This document shows positions 17,582 to 23,842 of a stretch of DNA of 41,700 nucleotides, in pieces; the stretch's first letter is position 1; the number at the start of each line of letters is the position of its first letter. Both the position numbers and the translations under genes were made by a program. Origin of the DNA: Pelobacter sp. UBA6093 (GTDB lineage: Bacteria > Desulfobacterota > Desulfuromonadia > Desulfuromonadales > Syntrophotaleaceae); NCBI GenBank assembly GCA_002435955.1, contig DIWZ01000023.1, positions 1-41,700 of the forward strand, written 5' to 3'. The notes beneath the pieces were generated by a model. That model was not told the origin of the DNA. It did not search any database and saw only the letters and a list, made by a program, of their open reading frames with translations.

Positions 17582-18172
17582 TTGAACCACCTGCTGCATC
17601 TTTACCTGGTTGAACCGCACCCTGACGCCCGCCTGGGCGCCCTGCTCGGGGATTATGTCAAGGGCCCCCTTGACCGACGCCTGCCTGACAGGATTCGCCA
17701 AGGCATCACTCATCACCGGCAGCTCGACAGCTTTGCCGAGACCGCGACTGCCTTTCGTCGCAGCAAGCGACGCCTGGATCCAGCCCTGCGTCATTGTCGC
17801 GGCATTCTGGTCGACATGGCCTACGACCACTTTCTGGCCCGAAATTGGGAAGCCTACCACGACCAGCCGCTGGAGGAATTCGCCGCTTCCATTCATCTCC
17901 TGTTAAAGGCCAACCAGCCCCTGCTCCCACCCCGCCTGCAAAATAATCTCCCACGCATGCTGGCCACGAACTGGCTTGTCGCACTGCGCAACCTCGACCA
18001 TATCGAAAACGTCCTGCAACGCCTGGCTGCTCGGCTAAGCCGCCCCAACCTCCTGGGTAGCGGCAAAGACGAATTATTGCGGCACCACCAAGGGCTGGAA
18101 ACCGATTTCACGGCATTCATGGTGGAAGCCCGCTCTTTTTTCCGTGCCAAGCCATCCGGCCCTACCCAGTAA
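17582..18172 (+). CDS. acpH: Acyl carrier protein phosphodiesterase (AcpH/DUF479)
   Basis: A 196-residue HD-like hydrolase that removes phosphopantetheine from holo-ACP in the characterised E. coli family member. The opening MNHLLHLYLVEPHPDARLGALLGDYVKG matches AcpH, followed by IRQGITHHRQLDSFAETATAFRRSKRRL and RGILVDMAYDHFLARNW, which hold the conserved metal-binding His/Asp residues of the family. The start is a TTG at 17582 with only a weak GGGA upstream, so expression may be low. A solo family B repeat ends 15 bases before it. No fatty-acid synthesis gene is adjacent. Confidence 0.85.
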   Translation: MNHLLHLYLVEPHPDARLGALLGDYVKGPLDRRLPDRIRQGITHHRQLDSFAETATAFRRSKRRLDPALRHCRGILVDMAYDHFLARNWEAYHDQPLEEFAASIHLLLKANQPLLPPRLQNNLPRMLATNWLVALRNLDHIENVLQRLAARLSRPNLLGSGKDELLRHHQGLETDFTAFMVEARSFFRAKPSGPTQ

Positions 18173-18202
18173 AACTCTATTTGGCATCGACCTCATCACC
18201 TG

Positions 18203-18232
18203 TTAGTTTTCATCCTTAGTTTCCGGATGGAC
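18203..18232 (+). repeat. Solo repeat, family B, copy 2
   Basis: TTAGTTTTCATCC followed by TTAGTTTCCGGATGGAC. It is the same fused structure as the copy at 17531, with one base changed at the junction. Confidence 0.65.
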
Positions 18233-18278
18233 CTCAGTTGAACAAATAGAACATTGTTAAATTTTGTAATTTAATATA

Positions 18279-18306
18279 TTGACATGAATATTGAAGTTAT
18301 TATATT
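18279..18306 (+). promoter_or_regulatory. Strong sigma-70-like promoter upstream of the FIST cassette
   Basis: A perfect TTGACA (18279-18284) is followed after 16 bases by TATATT (18301-18306) in a markedly AT-rich stretch (about 18240-18330). The expected transcript has a roughly 180-base leader before the FIST gene; that leader includes a small inverted repeat of TTCAGTCCGAA type (18424-18465). Confidence 0.6.
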
Positions 18307-18493
18307 ACCATCTTGCAATTTAAAAAATTCATTGTGGTTTTCTTAAGCTGACTCCCTCCACACAACTTCAACAAACAGCCAAAGACCGCCCTTGAATTTC
18401 CGCATTATCTTCACAATATGCGTTTCAGTCCGAACGCATCACCTTTCTTCGGACTGAACCAGGCTGATATGAACTCATTTCAGGAGGTGTTTC

Positions 18494-19837
18494 ATGGCAG
18501 GGAAAATCCGGCAAATGATCGACTTCATCATCGATCACACGGCAAAAGACAATCCCATGATGGAGCGGGTCATCAAAACCAAAATGATCCTCAAAGGCAT
18601 CAACCCGGCCAAATACACAGCGCAATCGGATGATGATGCCGCCATCATCGCCAAGCTTGAAGGCATGAAGCAGATCTTTTGCGTAACCACCGGCGATACT
18701 GTTTCACCGACCACTCCGAAGGCCTCCACCGGAGCCATCAAAACAGCGTTTTCAAAGCACCCCTCCACGGAAGCATGCGTTAAAGAGCTTCAGGAGCAAC
18801 TTGCCGACATGCAACCCGCCCTGGTGATTTTTTTCGCTTCCATGCAACATGCCCCCGCGAGCATCAGTCGGCACATGCACGATGGTTTCCCCAAAGCACA
18901 GGTTTTCGGCTGCTCGACAGCGGGGGAAATTACCAGCGGCCACATGCTTTCCGGTTCTGTCGTGGCCATGGCGTTTTCCGCCGAAGCGGCGCAGGACGTA
19001 AAAATCGAAGTCATTCAGAATCTTCGGCAACGCACCTCCATCGAACAAGCCTTCCATAATTTCGAGACCCACTTCGGGCAATCTGTCGGTGCGATGGACC
19101 CAGCTAAATACGTGGGCATTCTGCTGATCGACGGGCTGGCCGGAGTCGAGGAAAAATTCATCGAAACCCTCGGCGACCTGACCAACGTACCCTTTATCGG
19201 CGGTTCGGCCGCCGACGACCTGCAATTTTCAGGCACGCATGTGTATGCAAACGGCAACTGCTACGCCGATGCCGCGGTACTTACGCTGCTCAAACCTGGC
19301 ATCGGGTTTTCTTTCATTAAAACTCAGAGTTTCCGGTTCCTGGGCAAAACCCTCAAAGTAACCAAGGCCGACGAAGCCAATCGCGAAGTTCTGCAGTTCA
19401 ACGACAAGCCAGCCACCCAGGCCTACGCCGAAGCCATCGGTGTATCGGTCAGCGAAGTAAGTCAGCATTTTATGCGCAACCCTATCGGACTCGTCGTCGA
19501 AGGAGAACCCTACGTCCGCAGCCCGCAACGCATCAAGGGAGACGCCATGTGTTTCTATTGCGGTGTCAAGGAAGGCATGAAACTGTCCCTGCTGGAATCT
19601 ACCGATATGATCGGCGACACCCGTCATGCGATTGCTCAGGCACAAAAGGAACTCGGCAACATTTCCGGAATCATCGATTTCGACTGCATTCTGCGTACTC
19701 TTGATTTACGCCAACAGAATCTTACCGGCGAATACGGCAAACTCTTTGCCGATATTCCCACGGTCGGATTCAGTACCTATGGAGAACAATATATCGGCCA
19801 TATCAACCAGACTTCAACCATGCTGGTTTTCGGCTAA
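18494..19837 (+). CDS. FIST-domain sensor protein
   Basis: A 447-residue protein with no membrane segment. After about 90 helical residues come FIST_N (about 95-300) and FIST_C (about 300-440). FIST is a predicted small-ligand sensory domain in bacterial signal transduction. Typical FIST segments include VFGCSTAGEITSG, VAMAFSAEAAQDVKIEVI, VGILLIDGLAG, FIGGSAADDLQFSGTHVY, GIGFSFIKTQSFRFLGKTLKVT and a C-terminal FDCILR / VGFSTYGEQYIG pattern. AGGAGG lies just before the ATG. It has no attached output domain, so output must go through partners. It heads a six-gene same-strand cluster with roadblock, V4R-like and ParA-like proteins. Confidence 0.9.
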   Translation: MAGKIRQMIDFIIDHTAKDNPMMERVIKTKMILKGINPAKYTAQSDDDAAIIAKLEGMKQIFCVTTGDTVSPTTPKASTGAIKTAFSKHPSTEACVKELQEQLADMQPALVIFFASMQHAPASISRHMHDGFPKAQVFGCSTAGEITSGHMLSGSVVAMAFSAEAAQDVKIEVIQNLRQRTSIEQAFHNFETHFGQSVGAMDPAKYVGILLIDGLAGVEEKFIETLGDLTNVPFIGGSAADDLQFSGTHVYANGNCYADAAVLTLLKPGIGFSFIKTQSFRFLGKTLKVTKADEANREVLQFNDKPATQAYAEAIGVSVSEVSQHFMRNPIGLVVEGEPYVRSPQRIKGDAMCFYCGVKEGMKLSLLESTDMIGDTRHAIAQAQKELGNISGIIDFDCILRTLDLRQQNLTGEYGKLFADIPTVGFSTYGEQYIGHINQTSTMLVFG

Positions 19838-19887
19838 GGCATCAGTCCCTCCATCAAACACGAGACATCAATGAGAATTCTCGCAAA

Positions 19888-19911
19888 GCTGCCTCATCGC
19901 TTGGAGGCAGC
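19888..19911 (+). other. Intergenic hairpin between FIST and DUF4388-roadblock genes
   Basis: GCTGCCTC and GAGGCAGC form a perfect 8-bp stem with an 8-base loop. No U-tract follows, so it is more likely an RNA-processing or stability hairpin within the operon than a terminator. A GAGAATTCTC palindrome lies just upstream (19872-19881). Confidence 0.5.
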
Positions 19912-19956
19912 CGCGTAAAGCACCTTTGAACACCTTCATATTGAGGATGGTTAACT

Positions 19957-20733
19957 ATGCCTGGGCTCTACGGTCCCATGATAACAGGAGATCCTGATGA
20001 TCGAGGGTTGAGAGGCAATTTGTCTCTTACCACCATCACCGACCTCTTGCAGTTTCTGGCAGCAAGCGCCGAAAGCGGCGCTATCAAAATATTACGTCTG
20101 CCGGAAAACGAAGAGGGCATGATCTATTTTGGCAAGGGCGAGGTACTATCAGCCAAATCCCCTGAGAGATGCGGGCTGGAGAGCTTTGCCGATATGCTCA
20201 ACTGGAAAAAGGGCTCCTTTAACTTTTTGCCGGGCATCACCCCCCCGGAAACAGACATCGGCCTGTCCGTCCAGCACGCCATCCTTGAAGCCATTGTTCT
20301 GCAGGAAAACCACACCAATCGTTTTACACCCCACAGCGCACCAAAGATTGAGGAAGGGAGCACATACATGGAACAGGAACCAAGAGAATCAACAGCCGTA
20401 ATGAATGATCTGCTGGAAATTTCCGGCATCGATGCGGTGGTGGTGGTGGGTCGCGACGGCTTCGTCATCGAATCCGCCGGCAGCAGCGCCCGCGTCAATA
20501 TCGACGAACTCGGGGCGTCCCTCGCCCACGCGGTCAACGGCATCGAGGAAATGGGCTCGGAATTGAATGTCAACCAGTACCAGGACATGTTCATCGAATA
20601 CGGGCGTGCAGTCATTATGTGCAAACCGGTAGGGGATGCCATCGCGGCCATCGTTACGCCAGACGCTTCCAAGCTGGGAATCATCCGCCACAAAACCAAA
20701 AAGCTGTTCCAAGAGCTTGGCATGTCTTTCTAG
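19957..20733 (+). CDS. DUF4388-roadblock/LC7 fusion protein
   Basis: A 258-residue two-domain protein. Residues about 18-105 (LRGNLSLTTITDLLQFLAAS ... GMIYFGKGEVLSAK ... FNFLPG) match DUF4388, a domain common in deltaproteobacterial signalling proteins. After a linker, residues about 145-258 (MNDLLEISGIDAVVVVGRDGFVIES ... RAVIMCKPVGDAIAAIV) form a roadblock/LC7 domain like MglB, which commonly binds small Ras-like GTPases. No such GTPase is encoded nearby; a ParA/MinD ATPase is. GAGGA precedes the start. The next gene begins 12 bases downstream. Confidence 0.85.
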   Translation: MPGLYGPMITGDPDDRGLRGNLSLTTITDLLQFLAASAESGAIKILRLPENEEGMIYFGKGEVLSAKSPERCGLESFADMLNWKKGSFNFLPGITPPETDIGLSVQHAILEAIVLQENHTNRFTPHSAPKIEEGSTYMEQEPRESTAVMNDLLEISGIDAVVVVGRDGFVIESAGSSARVNIDELGASLAHAVNGIEEMGSELNVNQYQDMFIEYGRAVIMCKPVGDAIAAIVTPDASKLGIIRHKTKKLFQELGMSF

Positions 20734-20745
20734 GAGGAGCACGCA

Positions 20746-21261
20746 ATGCCGCTTAAACTCGATTTCACCCTTGATGAAAATACTTATCGCCACTACCTCA
20801 ACGGCCACCCGGTGGTCATGCACTCCCACCACTACCTGGCACTCATAACCAAGCTGGTGGAAGACCTGGACGATATCAACGGGCCTCAGATTCTGGCCGA
20901 TACCGTGGAAGACACCATGCGGGTACTGCTTGAGGACTACTTCCAGAAAAACGGCATCACCGACACCAAGGACAAGGGGATGGTGGGCACAGAATATTTC
21001 TCCACTTTCGGGCTGGGGAAAATGACCATCAGTGGCAATGATCAATGTGGAGAAGCCAAACTGAGCCATTCCCATATTGATGAAGGCTGGCTGAGAAAAT
21101 GGGGGAAACATCCCAAACCGATCAACCATTTCACTCGCGGTTATGTGGCGGCCCTGTTTGCCGCAATTTTCAATCGCTCCCCCAGAAGTTTTTCGGTAAC
21201 TGAAACTGCCGGCATTGTTACAGGCGAAGAACAAAGCGTTTTCGTCGTCAAGGCAGCTTGA
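20746..21261 (+). CDS. V4R-like protein (first of two)
   Basis: A 171-residue soluble protein. The pattern STFGLGKMTI, SHSHIDEGWLRKWGKHPKPINHFTRGYVAALFAAIF and the ending SFSVTETAGIVTGEEQSVFVV matches the V4R (4-vinyl reductase) small-molecule-binding domain. The usual C-terminal cysteines of V4R (E..C...G...C.F) are replaced here, so a Cys-dependent metal or ligand site is missing. V4R belongs to the same fold group as heme-NO-binding domains and the TRAPP subunit Bet3. AGGAGGAG precedes the ATG. It sits 12 bases after the DUF4388-roadblock gene and 19 before a second V4R-like gene. Assignment is by motif reading, not a search. Confidence 0.68.
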   Translation: MPLKLDFTLDENTYRHYLNGHPVVMHSHHYLALITKLVEDLDDINGPQILADTVEDTMRVLLEDYFQKNGITDTKDKGMVGTEYFSTFGLGKMTISGNDQCGEAKLSHSHIDEGWLRKWGKHPKPINHFTRGYVAALFAAIFNRSPRSFSVTETAGIVTGEEQSVFVVKAA

Positions 21262-21280
21262 ACAAGGAGGACAGATCCAC

Positions 21281-21859
21281 ATGACGGTCATGCGAAACGA
21301 CGTGGTCAAGGCGCTTGCCAAGGTCACCGTGCAAAGCAACGAGCAAGGTTTGATTCCCGAATACGAAGTACTGGTCAATCTCCTGCCGGTGTCACTGCTC
21401 AACACCCTGGCGGAAAGGCTGCTTGCCGCCGCCCCCGAACGAAAAACCGAGATCGAGGCTGGGTTGGTAAGAGCCGCCTACGAATGCGGCTACCACACCG
21501 GCTGCGGCATCATCACCTCTGAAATTTTCAGCGATGTGGTAATGCCGATGGTCACCGAAGAAGAAAAGGACATCTTGCGCGGAGCCTATGCGGCCTTTAC
21601 CGCCTGGGGGTGGGCAAAATCGGGCATCGTTCAGCTGAAGGAAGGTCAAAAACTGATTATCCGCGCCTTTGATTATTACGAAGCCGACAGCAAAGGCGAC
21701 GGATTGCGCGCCTACATGCTGCAGGGGCTGAATCAGGCCTTCTTCGAGCTTGCCTACGCCGCGCCCTATCCGGATGGCATGGACACTTTTGTCTGCAAAC
21801 AGACCAAAGGAATTGAAGTGGGAGATGCCTACGGAGAATTTATCGTGACCGGCAAGTAA
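21281..21859 (+). CDS. V4R-like protein (second of two)
   Basis: A 192-residue soluble protein. The segments AAYECGYHTGCGIITSEIF, AFTAWGWAKSGIVQL, KLIIRAFDYYEAD and the ending CKQTKGIEVGDAYGEFIV follow the helical-plus-sheet pattern and terminal G-D-Y-F-V motif of V4R-type ligand-binding proteins. Similarity to the upstream neighbour is low, so this is not a simple recent duplication. The start at 21281 has AAGGAGG 10 bases ahead; a longer in-frame reading overlaps the previous gene and lacks a site. A 204-base gap without a recognisable gene follows before the ParA-like gene, so an internal promoter is possible. Confidence 0.62.
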   Translation: MTVMRNDVVKALAKVTVQSNEQGLIPEYEVLVNLLPVSLLNTLAERLLAAAPERKTEIEAGLVRAAYECGYHTGCGIITSEIFSDVVMPMVTEEEKDILRGAYAAFTAWGWAKSGIVQLKEGQKLIIRAFDYYEADSKGDGLRAYMLQGLNQAFFELAYAAPYPDGMDTFVCKQTKGIEVGDAYGEFIVTGK

Positions 21860-22063
21860 CCTGCACCAGCCTCCCAACAGGGTGCCAAAGGCTATTTCGT
21901 CAACGGTCATTCCACACGGATCGCTGTTTTGCAGCAGTCCATATGGTCCTGGAACAGGTGCCCGGCTTGGGGATGTTGAACACGATAAACCAATAGCGAA
22001 ATCCGGCCTGGAACCCTACGCTGTTTCCCGGATACAACCCGCTTCTTGATATGTGGTGAAGAA

Positions 22064-22879
22064 ATGGCAAATATAATTTCCATAGTCAGTTCAAAAGGCG
22101 GCACAGGAAAAACCACTGTTGCCCTTAACCTGGCCGTTGCCTTGGCCGAAGCCGGGGATGACACCTTGCTCATCGACGTTGATCCCCTCGGCGCCATCGG
22201 CTTTTCCCTGGCGCGCGGCGACACGGATTGGCGCGGCCTGGCGGAACATATTGTTGACGAAATACAGCTTGAGGATGTCATCATGCAAACCAAGCTGCCG
22301 CATCTATCCATCCTGCCGAGGGGATGCCTCGACCCACTGGACATCGAAATCTACGAGAATGTGCTGCGCTGCTCCACCGCGCTGCAGGAAATCATCGCTG
22401 CAGTGGAACAGCAATTCCGCTACATCATCATCGACACCCCTTCCGGGCTGGGATCCGTCACCCGTGCAGCGCTGGCGGTCAGCACGCACACGTTGCTCCC
22501 CCTGCAGGCGGAACCCCTCGCATTGCGGGCCATATCTCAATCCCTGCACGTGCTTCAACACGTCAAGGAAAATGAAAACCCGGGTCTGGAACTGCTCGGC
22601 ATCCTGGCGATCATGGTGCAATTGAACATGGATGTTTCGTTCACCATCATGAACACCGCATGGTCGTCACTTCCCGGAGTGATGGAAACGTACATACCGC
22701 GCGCCGAGGTTTTTCACCTTGCCAGTGAAAAAGGAGTCCCTGTCGCTTTTTTGCCCGGCAGATGTCCACCAGAAGCCAAGAGATTCGAAATACTGGCCAC
22801 GGAAATCAAAACCATCATCCAGGATTTGGGTGGCGATACGGGAGTCGAAGATGAAAGACCACAACGTGAACTCGTATAA
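22064..22879 (+). CDS. ParA/MinD-family ATPase
   Basis: A 271-residue P-loop ATPase. The deviant Walker A is KGGTGKTT (residues 11-18) with the signature Lys11 that acts across the dimer. Walker A' is LLIDVDPLGAIGF (D38, D40), where most ParA proteins have DPQ, and Walker B is IIIDTPSGLG (about residues 122-131). Such ATPases position cargo on membranes or nucleoid. There is no C-terminal amphipathic helix as in MinD. I chose the second Met (22064), where the protein starts MANIISIVSSKGG. It overlaps the next gene by 29 bases, so the two are probably translationally coupled. No ParB or chromosome-partition site is present, which argues against a segregation role. Confidence 0.85.
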   Translation: MANIISIVSSKGGTGKTTVALNLAVALAEAGDDTLLIDVDPLGAIGFSLARGDTDWRGLAEHIVDEIQLEDVIMQTKLPHLSILPRGCLDPLDIEIYENVLRCSTALQEIIAAVEQQFRYIIIDTPSGLGSVTRAALAVSTHTLLPLQAEPLALRAISQSLHVLQHVKENENPGLELLGILAIMVQLNMDVSFTIMNTAWSSLPGVMETYIPRAEVFHLASEKGVPVAFLPGRCPPEAKRFEILATEIKTIIQDLGGDTGVEDERPQRELV

Positions 22880-23447
22880 CCTGCTGTACGCACAACAGAT
22901 CCTCGCCACCCTTGTCCCGAAAAAACAGTCGGGGCCTGCCCACCGGCCCCAGAGCGAGCCGCAAAATTTTGTGCGTTTGACCCAGCAAAAAAGGGCAATT
23001 CCCGCTGAATTGCCGGCAGCCGCACCAAATCCTACCGGCAGCGAAGATTGCCAGGAAATGGTCGTGGCGCCACCGCAGCAGAATTTTACCGACTGGGAAA
23101 GCTGCATCGCCTGGTGTATCGGCATAACCCGTGCGGAAGCTGCCTTCGTTGTCGATTCCCAGGGATTCATCATTGCCACCCGGGGACGTATCCCCGGCCA
23201 CGGCTTTGAGTGCACGGGTGCGGAAATGATTTATGCCATGGACCAGCTGGAGCGCATCGACCCCGAGGCCGGAAACCTTTTGTGGATCGACCTGGACTTC
23301 AACAAGCGGCGCCTGGTCGGTTTCGTTACCCCAATGGAAGATGCCGCATACTTTATCGTCGGACTGGTTTCGCCGGAATCATCCTACAACGCATCCAAAC
23401 ACGTCATGTCGAAACATATCATTGAAAGCCTGCCGAGCATGAATTAG
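22851..23447 (+). CDS. Roadblock/LC7-like protein
   Basis: A 198-residue protein starting MKDHNVNSYNLLYAQQI. The first 85 residues are proline/glutamine-rich and probably a flexible linker. The C-terminal part (about 90-190) carries a roadblock-like core, AAFVVDSQGFIIATRG ... GAEMIYAMDQLERID ... NLLWIDLDFNKRRLVGFVTP ... YFIVGLVSPESSY. GGGAG precedes the ATG. The gene starts inside the ParA-like gene (29-base overlap). The stop codon lies three bases before a 170-bp repeat element. It is probably a partner of the ATPase and of the DUF4388-roadblock protein. Confidence 0.7.
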   Translation: MKDHNVNSYNLLYAQQILATLVPKKQSGPAHRPQSEPQNFVRLTQQKRAIPAELPAAAPNPTGSEDCQEMVVAPPQQNFTDWESCIAWCIGITRAEAAFVVDSQGFIIATRGRIPGHGFECTGAEMIYAMDQLERIDPEAGNLLWIDLDFNKRRLVGFVTPMEDAAYFIVGLVSPESSYNASKHVMSKHIIESLPSMN

Positions 23448-23449
23448 TT

Positions 23450-23619
23450 TTCATCCGGAACCGGCCCTTTTCCCCAATCTCTGCGTCAATCCGCACGCTT
23501 GCGTGTGCGGCGTAGACATCTACGCCTCCGTGCAAGCGCTTGATTTCCTTGACCTTGGGAAAAATTGCTCGTTTCCCATATGAAAACTACTCCGTGTCGA
23601 TCCATAGTTTCCGGATGAA
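23450..23619. mobile_element. 170-bp MITE-like element with 11-bp terminal inverted repeats
   Basis: TTCATCCGGAA at 23450-23460 is the exact reverse complement of TTCCGGATGAA at 23609-23619. Similar 7-mers flank it (GAATTAG and GAATCAG). The interior, on the minus strand, contains a segment (23516-23551) nearly repeated at 37292-37327 and can be read as KEIKRLHGGVDVYAAHASV. Short derivatives consisting only of the fused ends occur at 17531 and 18203, and a left-end fragment at 29733. It encodes no transposase, so it would be a non-autonomous element. Confidence 0.65.
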
Positions 23620-23712
23620 CACGAATCAGGTCCGGTTTGCCAAGGTGCCGTTCGTTCCCGACATGACTATCCGCGGGTTGGCCGGGATCGCGCCCCCTGC
23701 CGCCGGAGGTGG

Positions 23713-23841
23713 CTATTTCTTATGACAGTTGCTCTGGTCGCAGCCGGAGCAAGTCCCTTTCTGCTTCCAGAACGAACGGTAGAAAAGATACCCCGCACCG
23801 GCCAGAGTCAGCGCCATCCAGAACATATCGACAGCACTCAT
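23713..23841 (-). CDS. FeoB-associated Cys-rich membrane protein
   Basis: A 42-residue protein, MSAVDMFWMALTLAGAGY and onward, with one N-terminal membrane segment (about residues 5-22), a basic patch, and a cysteine motif CSGCDQSNC near the C terminus (C31, C34, C39). This matches the small FeoB-associated Cys-rich family (FeoC-position partner) that follows feoB in many anaerobes. The ATG follows the feoB stop codon by one base and GGAGG lies in the feoB end, so translation is coupled. The cysteines might carry Fe-S or ferrous iron; this is inferred. Confidence 0.85.
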   Translation of the reverse strand: MSAVDMFWMALTLAGAGYLFYRSFWKQKGTCSGCDQSNCHKK

Positions 23842-23842
23842 G

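Noticed and set aside
20389..21405. 338-codon minus-strand frame
   Set aside because: It is antisense to the roadblock and V4R-like genes, which have better ribosome sites and motifs.
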